Part shown: positions 1 through 5,763 of the stretch, one piece after another
How the letters are laid out: each line of letters begins with the position of its first letter
Position numbering within the stretch: position 1 is the stretch's first letter
Source of the DNA: an uncultured Deferribacteraceae bacterium
GTDB lineage: Bacteria > Chrysiogenota > Deferribacteres > Deferribacterales > Mucispirillaceae
NCBI GenBank assembly: GCA_947039055.1
Contig: CAMQYB010000079.1
Span: 1 to 7,699, forward strand
Direction: 5' to 3'
DNA: 7,699 nt
The notes under the pieces: generated by a model
The model's input: the letters and a program-made list of their open reading frames with translations, nothing else
Database searches by the model: none
What the model was told of the DNA's origin: nothing
Program-made: the position numbers and the translations under genes

Positions 1-2
1 AT

Positions 3-599
3 GGTATTGTAGAGAAGTTAGAATTGTTTTATGAGTTACATAAAAACGCTACACTTAACCTTACTAATATTAAGGATAGAGATGAGTTTTATTGTAAGCA
101 TTATTTAGATAGTGTTTATCTATTCCATTTATCAGAGGTTGCAAAATCAGTTAGATACTTTAAAGCGAGTGATAAGTTGGCTGATGTTGGATCAGGTGGT
201 GGTTTCCCTGGGATAGTAATAGCTATATGTTATCCAGAGATGAAGGTTACATTAATTGAGTCAACAAGGAAGAAGTGTGATTTTCTAAAGGAAGCGATTG
301 CCGAGTTAGATCTAAAGAATGTTACAGTAATAAATGATAGAGTAGAAAACCTAGAGGGTTTTAAATTTAGTTATATAACAGCACGTGGTGTTGCAAAAGT
401 AGATAAGCTTCTAAAGCACACAGAGAATGTTTTAGCAAAGAAGTTTAAGATTATTTTATACAAAGGTGAGATGTTAGAAGAAGAGTTAAAGGATGCTTCA
501 GATACTATAAATCACAGAGGATTAGATATTGAAATTACCAGAATTGAAGAGATGTTTAAACGTAGTTATTGTATTATTAGTGGCGATCTTAGTAAGTAG
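3..599 (+). CDS. rsmG: 16S rRNA (guanine-N7) methyltransferase RsmG/GidB, 5'-truncated by the window edge
   Basis: RsmG methylates N7 of G527 (E. coli numbering) in 16S rRNA using S-adenosylmethionine, acting in the cytoplasm on the small subunit. The frame is open from the first base of the window, and family-like sequence (KLELFYELHKN) lies upstream of the first possible start (TTG at 24), so the true start is outside the window; about 15-20 residues are probably missing compared with the usual ~207. Counting from the TTG: the 'NLTNI' and 'KHYLDS' motifs at about 12-30, the SAM-binding glycine loop 'DVGSGGGFPGI' at 54-64, the acidic strand end 'LIES' at 77-80, and 'ARG' in the later conserved segment. 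E. coli has LHKWNKAYNLT where this protein has LHKNATLNLT, so the conserved Trp is absent. The 3' end overlaps the next gene by 71 bases in another frame. Identification is secure. Confidence 0.95.
   Translation, partial: GIVEKLELFYELHKNATLNLTNIKDRDEFYCKHYLDSVYLFHLSEVAKSVRYFKASDKLADVGSGGGFPGIVIAICYPEMKVTLIESTRKKCDFLKEAIAELDLKNVTVINDRVENLEGFKFSYITARGVAKVDKLLKHTENVLAKKFKIILYKGEMLEEELKDASDTINHRGLDIEITRIEEMFKRSYCIISGDLSK
516..521 (+). promoter_or_regulatory. Shine-Dalgarno for the LpoA-like lipoprotein gene
   Basis: AGAGGA lies inside the rsmG coding region, 7 bases before the TTG at 529. It favours that TTG over the second in-frame TTG at 544, which has no purine-rich site at a suitable distance. 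Translation of the lipoprotein is therefore probably coupled to ribosomes finishing rsmG. Confidence 0.5.
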
Positions 600-2103
600 T
601 TGTGCAAGTGCATCATCTAAAAGAGATTCTTTTGATATATATAAATATGTGAATAAAGAGTTAAAAACAGATGATATTGTTCAGCTCAGGTTCTATGCTG
701 CAGCTAGTGATAGCAGTGTCGCTAATTCTGCTACATTATTTTTAGGTTACTACTATTTAATTAGTGGTGATAGAGCGTATGCTAAATTTTTATTCGAGAA
801 AGTTAATCTAAATGAAATAGCAGATGAAGATATAAGAATGTTTTATGATCTGTGGTTGTATGACCTGCTTATAGAAGTCAAAAATAGAAGTAAAGCGAAA
901 AGAATTGCTAATAGATTAAAGAATAGAGAGATGACTGTTCAATATCAAAGTGTATTAAGAAGTTATTGCAGTCAGCTTAATATAAAGCTAAAAGAAGGCG
1001 AATCGCCTATAAGATGTATAGATGATAGACTTAGAATTAAATCATTAAAAAATGTAAATAATATCAGTACTAGCATTAAGAATATTGAAGATGGAATAGT
1101 TGATATGGACAACAGTAGTGGTATTCCATTGATTGTTCCTGATAGTGCAATTAATAATAGTGGAATTGAAGTTGAAAATAGTAAAGGTAGAGATACAGAT
1201 ATAATTGATGATAGTATAGAGAACAGGAAACAGAAGAAGTATGTTCGTTCTGTTGATGAGAATGTGGTAATAAACATTATTAACTCAAATATAGAGAATG
1301 ATCATGTTAAGGGCATGATATATAATATGCAAACGTTAGGATCAAAATATACGATCAAAACAGTTGATCGTGATTATGAGATAACAGAAGATAACGAAGT
1401 ATTGATCAACCTTGATAATAGAACTTTATTAGTTGATGAGAGTTATATTAATTTTGACACATCATTCAATCAGTTATTGGATATGGCAGCGGAGCTATCT
1501 ATTTTTGACAATCGTGCAAAGGTTTTAATTACAGTTTCAAGTGATAGAGAAAATGAAGCAAAATATATGAAAAAAGTTTTATCAAATATGAATATTAACT
1601 CAACTATATATGTTGCAAGTAGTGGTTCAACAGATCTACAAAATTATCTACAAAATTATTACATGAGAAATAAGACAAATAGTATAGTTAATATTATTAT
1701 AAGTGATGATGATCAGATGGAAACTCTTCTTCCAATAGTTAGATACACACAGACAGACGATAATCTGCATAAAGTTGTAGTTGTAACAAGCTCATTAAGT
1801 GCATTGAGTTATAATGATGATTATAAAGTATATTTTAAGAAAATCCATATTGTTACTCCTAACTTGTATATTATTGATGAGAATATCGAACGACTATCAG
1901 ATAAGTACAATACTTTTTTTGGTGATGAGATGAGTTATAGCAGTATGATAGGTTACGATATGATAGAGTTTCTAACTAGTAATATAAATAATGTGCAGGC
2001 TAATTATTTAACAAATATAGTTAGTATAGAAAATAATAGTGCAGTTAGATATCCTAAAAAATATTATATCAATTTGAATTATAAATTAAGAGAGATAAGA
2101 TAA
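529..2103 (+). CDS. Putative lipoprotein, LpoA/LppC-like penicillin-binding-protein activator
   Basis: 524 residues from a TTG start. Residues 1-25 form a lipoprotein signal peptide: charged N-terminus, hydrophobic stretch 'NVVIVLLVAILVSS', lipobox Cys25. Residues ~55-150 look like helical TPR-type repeats ('ATLFLGYYYLISGDRAYAKF' at 68-87). Residues ~175-240 are a low-complexity Asn/Ile/Asp/Ser-rich linker. From about 245 to the end the alternating strand/helix pattern resembles a type 1 periplasmic-binding fold: 'KVLITVSSDRENEAKYMKKV' at 331-350, 'IVNIIISDDDQMETLLPIV' at 386-404, 'KVVVVTSS' at 415-422, 'MIGYDMIEFL' at 473-482. This order (lipid anchor, TPR-like half, PBP1-fold half) is that of LpoA, the outer-membrane activator of PBP1A. 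Sequence similarity by eye is weak, so the family call is inference; the lipoprotein call is firmer. The mltD-type gene 3 bases downstream supports a cell-wall role. An alternative start is TTG at 544, giving a compact 20-residue signal peptide. Confidence 0.6.
   Translation: MKLPELKRCLNVVIVLLVAILVSSCASASSKRDSFDIYKYVNKELKTDDIVQLRFYAAASDSSVANSATLFLGYYYLISGDRAYAKFLFEKVNLNEIADEDIRMFYDLWLYDLLIEVKNRSKAKRIANRLKNREMTVQYQSVLRSYCSQLNIKLKEGESPIRCIDDRLRIKSLKNVNNISTSIKNIEDGIVDMDNSSGIPLIVPDSAINNSGIEVENSKGRDTDIIDDSIENRKQKKYVRSVDENVVINIINSNIENDHVKGMIYNMQTLGSKYTIKTVDRDYEITEDNEVLINLDNRTLLVDESYINFDTSFNQLLDMAAELSIFDNRAKVLITVSSDRENEAKYMKKVLSNMNINSTIYVASSGSTDLQNYLQNYYMRNKTNSIVNIIISDDDQMETLLPIVRYTQTDDNLHKVVVVTSSLSALSYNDDYKVYFKKIHIVTPNLYIIDENIERLSDKYNTFFGDEMSYSSMIGYDMIEFLTSNINNVQANYLTNIVSIENNSAVRYPKKYYINLNYKLREIR
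1636..1659 (+). repeat. 12-base tandem duplication inside the lipoprotein gene
   Basis: CTACAAAATTAT occurs twice back to back, in frame, encoding LQNY-LQNY (residues 370-377) within the predicted periplasmic-binding-fold half. The copies are identical, which suggests a recent slippage event that kept the frame. Confidence 0.8.
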
Positions 2104-2106
2104 AAA

Positions 2107-3528
2107 ATGAACAATTTATTTAGAGTAAGTTTTACGAGATTAACGGTACTCCTTTCTTTCTTTATAAGTATCAGTTGTGCTAAAAATAGTGAGTTAGTAT
2201 CATATGATGCAGAAACATTGGAAAACTCATTAAGTGATGAGTATGATTTAGGTAATCTTGAAAGCAGTATAGAGATTACAGAGTCTGATGAACTATCATT
2301 ATTAGTTCCAGATATAAGCCTTTATTCATCAATTGTTGTTGATAGAGAAAAGATTACTGAGTACGAATATTTTTATGAGATGAAAGAGTTTAATGTTCCT
2401 ATAGTTATGACGCCAAGAGTTGAACGTTATCTAAAATATTTTACTGAAAAAATACCGCATGTAACACAGAAATGGTTAGATAGAGCAAATAAATATATGT
2501 ATGTTGTAGAAGATATTTTTCTTGAAGCAGAACTTCCTTCAGATTTAGTAGCTTTAGCTTTCACAGAGTCAGGATTTAACAATCATGCAATATCACGAGT
2601 GGGTGCAACAGGAATGTGGCAGTTTATGCCAAGTACTGGTAGAATGTATGGAATGAAGAATGATTTCTGGGTAGATGAAAGACGTGATTTTGAGATTTCA
2701 AGCAGATCAGCAGCAAGGTTTTTAAGTGATCTATATAAAAGGTTCGATGATTGGTTTCTAGCTTTAGCTGCTTATAATGCAGGGCCAGGAAGAATACATC
2801 GTGCATCAGTAAAACATAAAACAGATGATTTCTTTAAGATTGCAAGCACACGAACATTAGCGCTTGAAACAAGAGATTATGTACCAAAATTTATTGCTTT
2901 ATTAATCATTTATAAAAACTATCTTAAACTTGGTTTTGAAGCTCCTACAACTGCACCGTTATTTTTCTCTAAAGTAGATATAGATTCTCAAGTTAATCTT
3001 TTTTGGTTAGCTGAGAAATTAGATATTAAATTTGAAGATATGGTAGAGTTAAACCCATCATTAAAAGTAGGTATAACACCTCCAGTTAAAAGCTACTCTT
3101 TAAGAGTTCCTTATGGAAGAGATAAAGAGGTTATTGATCTATTAAGTAAAACAGATAAGGCTGAAAGATTACAGTACACTCTTGTGAATGCTAAAGGTGG
3201 ATCAAATATTAAGAGTATCGCAAAAAAATATGATGTGAGTCTATCACGATTAAAGAATATAAATTGTCTTGATGGAAATACTATTTTACAAAGTAAACCA
3301 CTTTTACTTCCGATAAGTAAATATTCAAATAGCAATATGGATAAAGGTATATCTAAACTATTAAATAAATACACTCCAAAATATTATGTTGTTAGAAGGG
3401 GTGATACGTTTATAGCTATTGCACATAAACATGGAATGAAAACTACATCATTAAAACGCCTTAATCCTAGGATAGGTAATGTACATAAACTACGTATAGG
3501 ACAAAAAATAGTTATTAAAAGTAGATAA
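2107..3528 (+). CDS. mltD: Membrane-bound lytic murein transglycosylase, MltD type, with LysM repeats
   Basis: Cleaves the MurNAc-GlcNAc bond of peptidoglycan with 1,6-anhydro ring formation, probably from the periplasmic face of a membrane. 473 residues. Residues 1-24 form a lipoprotein signal peptide ('LLSFFISIS' then Cys24). A variable stretch follows to about residue 95. The SLT family-1 catalytic domain spans about 120-275: catalytic Glu154 in 'LAFTESGFN', 'GATGMWQFMPSTGRMYG' at 167-183, and the substrate-binding 'ALAAYNAGPGRI' at 219-230, then 'ETRDYVPKFIA' at 254-264. Residues 297-336 match the linker typical of MltD. A degenerate LysM (about 357-403) is followed by a good C-terminal LysM ('YYVVRRGDTFIAIAHKHGM' at 426-444, ending 'LRIGQKIVI' at 462-470) for glycan binding. 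The ATG is 3 bases after the preceding stop; the purine-rich run AAGAGAG upstream may serve as ribosome binding site. It is likely co-transcribed with the LpoA-like gene. All key residues are present. Confidence 0.93.
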   Translation: MNNLFRVSFTRLTVLLSFFISISCAKNSELVSYDAETLENSLSDEYDLGNLESSIEITESDELSLLVPDISLYSSIVVDREKITEYEYFYEMKEFNVPIVMTPRVERYLKYFTEKIPHVTQKWLDRANKYMYVVEDIFLEAELPSDLVALAFTESGFNNHAISRVGATGMWQFMPSTGRMYGMKNDFWVDERRDFEISSRSAARFLSDLYKRFDDWFLALAAYNAGPGRIHRASVKHKTDDFFKIASTRTLALETRDYVPKFIALLIIYKNYLKLGFEAPTTAPLFFSKVDIDSQVNLFWLAEKLDIKFEDMVELNPSLKVGITPPVKSYSLRVPYGRDKEVIDLLSKTDKAERLQYTLVNAKGGSNIKSIAKKYDVSLSRLKNINCLDGNTILQSKPLLLPISKYSNSNMDKGISKLLNKYTPKYYVVRRGDTFIAIAHKHGMKTTSLKRLNPRIGNVHKLRIGQKIVIKSR

Positions 3529-3530
3529 AA

Positions 3531-3547
3531 ATAGTATTATTTACTAT
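3531..3547 (+). terminator. Weak hairpin after mltD, possible terminator
   Basis: ATAGTA and TACTAT form a 6-base-pair arm around a 5-base loop, starting 3 bases after the mltD stop, with a single G-C pair and no proper T run after it. It is the only symmetrical element adjacent to the end of mltD but is thermodynamically poor, so the call is tentative. Confidence 0.2.
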
Positions 3548-3577
3548 AAAGTCTGATCTATCAAGCACTTATGAGAA

Positions 3578-3606
3578 CTTTAGGTTGTTTGTATATAAAT
3601 CTAAAG
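3578..3606 (-). terminator. Weak hairpin after the distal glycosyltransferase, possible terminator
   Basis: CTTTAG and CTAAAG (3578-3583 and 3601-3606) form a 6-base stem just beyond the stop codon of the - strand operon. Two more A-T pairs can form inside after one mismatch. The - strand continues TTCTCAT, only a short T-rich tail. Position in a convergent gap fits a terminator; sequence strength is low. Confidence 0.25.
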
Positions 3607-3609
3607 CAG

Positions 3610-4587
3610 TTAAATAAGTGTAGATAGTATAGATATTGTATTAAACCTAACTTCTTCAATAGATGTTGATAACATACAACTAAAATCATTTAATGGACAT
3701 TCATCTAATCCGTGTACATGGCAAGGTCTGCACGATAAGCTTGGATACTCTAATATCTTACAATTATCAAATATCGGATAAAATCCTAACTCTTTAGTTG
3801 TTGATCCAAAGATTGCAATCAAGTTAATATTCAATGCTACAGCTAGATGCATAGGTCCTGAATCGTTACTAATTAATATATCTGATTTCGATATAATTTC
3901 AACTAAGCTATCAAAATGTCTATGTCCAGTAAGGTTGTTTACGGTTGGCGATACTTCAATATCACCAATACCTATTATGTTTACAATTGCACCACTATCG
4001 GATAATATCTTAATAAGTTCATTAAAATGAGGCCATACTTTCGTTTGTTTACTAGCAAAAGGATGTATAGTGATAACAGTGCCTTCATTTTCAGCCAATT
4101 TTTTTTCATTAGCATATATGTTAGGTATAAAAGGTTTAAGTTCGTTAATATTCAGAATTTTTTTAAGATTTAAGGTTTTTTGAACAACGTCATAATATTT
4201 TTCAACAACATGTTTTTTAAGAAACATTTTACCTATTTTAAATTTCACAAATAATCTTCTTGCGATCGGATTTTTACTATAAGTCACAGTTTTTCCATGT
4301 AGAAAAAACTTAGCTATTAGAGAGTACATATTAGCGTGTAGATCAAAAATATAGTCATAGCTAGGGATTTTTTTAAGGTATGCAATATATGATGTTAAAG
4401 GCATCTCTTTATCTAAGATATAAATATCTCTAACATACGGAAATTTTCTAAATATAGGTGCATATTCAGCAGATGTTAAAACGTCAATCCTATAGTTTGG
4501 TCGTTGAAACTTAATCTGTTTTATTATACCAGTTGTTAATATTATGTCTCCGAAAGAAGAGAATCGTATTATGAGGATGTTTTTCAT
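3610..4587 (-). CDS. GT9 family glycosyltransferase (heptosyltransferase, WaaF/WaaC-like), second gene of the pair
   Basis: Likely transfers a heptose-type sugar from an ADP-activated donor onto the growing LPS inner core at the cytoplasmic face of the inner membrane. 325 residues, close to the usual ~320-350 for the family. Family marks: N-terminal 'ILIIRFSSFGDIILTTGIIK' at 4-23, with the conserved Asp14; 'ITIHPFASKQTKVWPHFNEL' at 172-191, the start of the C-terminal Rossmann domain; 'ISNDSGPMHLA' at 239-249, the GT9 signature with the donor-site Asp; 'AIFGSTT' at 258-264. A four-cysteine cluster (Cys286, 289, 297, 304; 'CRPCHVHG') follows, as in many WaaF-like proteins. It starts 4 bases after the stop of its upstream paralogue and has a good ribosome binding site within that gene's last codons, so the two are coupled. 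Acceptor and exact sugar cannot be told from sequence; WaaC, WaaF, WaaQ or a non-heptose GT9 are all possible. Confidence 0.88.
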   Translation of the reverse strand: MKNILIIRFSSFGDIILTTGIIKQIKFQRPNYRIDVLTSAEYAPIFRKFPYVRDIYILDKEMPLTSYIAYLKKIPSYDYIFDLHANMYSLIAKFFLHGKTVTYSKNPIARRLFVKFKIGKMFLKKHVVEKYYDVVQKTLNLKKILNINELKPFIPNIYANEKKLAENEGTVITIHPFASKQTKVWPHFNELIKILSDSGAIVNIIGIGDIEVSPTVNNLTGHRHFDSLVEIISKSDILISNDSGPMHLAVALNINLIAIFGSTTKELGFYPIFDNCKILEYPSLSCRPCHVHGLDECPLNDFSCMLSTSIEEVRFNTISILSTLI

Positions 4588-4591
4588 TTAG

Positions 4592-5644
4592 TTACTCACC
4601 AATTTTATCAATAATAGCTTTGATTTCGTTATAATCTATATCATTCATACATTTGAAATGTTTCTTAGGACATTTATTTCCACCATGAGCACCACAAGGT
4701 CTGCATGTTAAATCTAAGTTTTCTACTATGTAGGAGTTGTCAGTATAAGGAGAAAATCCTTGCTGAGGCACAGTTGCACCGAATATATCAATAATAGTAG
4801 TTATTGTTGATGAAGCGATATGAACAGGTCCAGAATCATTAGATATAAGAATATCAACTGACGCAATAAATGTTGAAAGATCTTTTATATCAATTTTATA
4901 TAAATAATCAATGTAAGGATATTTATAATATTTAAAGAATTCATCATAAGATTTTTTATCAGCAGATGATCCAAACAGAACTATAGTATAATTAGATAGA
5001 TAAAGCAATGTAGCAAGTTCAGCAAACTGTTCAGGTGGATATCGTTTAGTTTTCCATACTGATCCTATTGCAAGTCCGATTAATTTTTTGTTTGGAGATA
5101 TTGTAGATTGATATAATTTTATTTTACTAAAAAGAGATCTATCAAACCTAGTAATAACTTTTCCACCAAGCTCAATTGCCGATGCTAAAGTATAATCTTC
5201 TACTAACGGTTCAAGTGTTGATAAATTTCTCTGAACTTCATGTAATAGTTTATCACGGTAGACAGATCCATCGAATAAAAATGAGAATGATGCAGATTTA
5301 AATCCTAGCAAAAATTTTGGTTTTGCACGCTTTAGTAGGAAAGTTGATCTTGTATACCTATGAAGATTTATAATAAGGTCAAACTTTTTCTCTCTTAATA
5401 TTTTCGCAAACCTAAGAGTTCCAAAAAAGCCTTTATATTTCCCATATTTATCAAAAGGGAGTACAGTATCAATTATATCAATATCTGTAAACAGTTCTGC
5501 ATATTCAGGTCTTGTTGTAAAAGTGATTAGTGCAGAAGGATAAAGTTTTTTTACAGCTTTTATAAGTGGAGTGCTTAAAACGGCATCGCCTAAAAAAGCA
5601 GGATTAAATATAAGAATGTTATTAAAAGTGCTAACAGTTTTCAT
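4592..5644 (-). CDS. GT9 family glycosyltransferase (heptosyltransferase II/WaaF-like), first gene of the pair
   Basis: Probably an ADP-heptose:LPS heptosyltransferase acting in the cytoplasm on the nascent inner core; the closest named match by eye is WaaF. 350 residues. N-terminal 'NILIFNPAFLGDAVLSTPLI' at 9-28 carries the conserved Asp20; 'FDLIINLHRYTRS' at 88-100; 'IGLAIGSVWKTKRYPPEQFA' at 189-208 matches the family 'GS.W.TKRWP..F' donor-binding segment; 'ISNDSGPVHIASS' at 267-279; 'DIFGATVPQQGFSP' at 286-299; and a Cys cluster at 314, 317, 325, 332 ('CRPCGAHG'). It is the promoter-proximal gene of a two-gene - strand operon and diverges from hflX. The ATG lacks a clear Shine-Dalgarno (upstream reads GTTAGCATTCTGAA), but no other in-frame start fits the conserved N-terminus better. 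The shared Cys spacing with its neighbour indicates an old tandem duplication, though the two have diverged strongly elsewhere. Confidence 0.9.
   Translation of the reverse strand: MKTVSTFNNILIFNPAFLGDAVLSTPLIKAVKKLYPSALITFTTRPEYAELFTDIDIIDTVLPFDKYGKYKGFFGTLRFAKILREKKFDLIINLHRYTRSTFLLKRAKPKFLLGFKSASFSFLFDGSVYRDKLLHEVQRNLSTLEPLVEDYTLASAIELGGKVITRFDRSLFSKIKLYQSTISPNKKLIGLAIGSVWKTKRYPPEQFAELATLLYLSNYTIVLFGSSADKKSYDEFFKYYKYPYIDYLYKIDIKDLSTFIASVDILISNDSGPVHIASSTITTIIDIFGATVPQQGFSPYTDNSYIVENLDLTCRPCGAHGGNKCPKKHFKCMNDIDYNEIKAIIDKIGE
4595..4600 (-). promoter_or_regulatory. Shine-Dalgarno for the downstream GT9 gene, overlapping the upstream stop
   Basis: On the - strand GGTGAG lies 7 bases before the ATG at 4587 and forms part of the last two sense codons of the upstream glycosyltransferase, directly before its TAA. 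The arrangement is typical of translational coupling and supports this ATG. Confidence 0.6.
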
Positions 5645-5741
5645 TTCAGAATGCTAACATATTTTTAAATTTATTTCTAGTGCTATTGTATAGAATAAAT
5701 ATCTTTAACTATTATGATATTTAGATTAAAATATTGATATG
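5645..5741. promoter_or_regulatory. Divergent intergenic region between the GT9 operon and hflX
   Basis: About 100 very AT-rich bases between two divergently transcribed units must hold both promoters. On the + strand TATGAT at 5713-5718 could be a -10 element for hflX. On the - strand TACAAT (within TTCTATACAATAG, complement of about 5685-5697) could serve the glycosyltransferases. Neither has a convincing -35 box at 16-18 bases, so exact sites are not claimed. Confidence 0.35.
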
Positions 5742-5763
5742 AAGGAGGTGTAATATATTACAC
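5742..5763 (+). promoter_or_regulatory. Very strong Shine-Dalgarno fused to a 16-base palindrome at the hflX start
   Basis: AAGGAGGTG (5742-5750) is an almost full complement to the 3' end of 16S rRNA and ends 4-6 bases before an in-frame ATA at 5755. Overlapping it, GTGTAATATATTACAC (5748-5763) is a perfect palindrome that in RNA can fold as a 6-base-pair stem with loop UAUA. The stem takes in the last three bases of the Shine-Dalgarno and the loop contains the ATA. This could modulate initiation, or the DNA palindrome could be an operator. Confidence 0.6.

Noticed and set aside
1..12. ATG at the first base as the start of a gene
   Set aside because: It reaches TAG after three codons; the rsmG frame is different and open through the window edge.
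972..1277. Open frame of about 100 codons on the - strand inside the lipoprotein gene
   Set aside because: Lies over the low-complexity AT-rich linker of the + strand gene, has a biased Leu/Ser/Ile composition, no family resemblance and no ribosome binding site.
3111..3374. - strand open frame within the mltD LysM region (likewise the one at 2624-2806)
   Set aside because: Shadows of a well-supported + strand gene without independent coding evidence.
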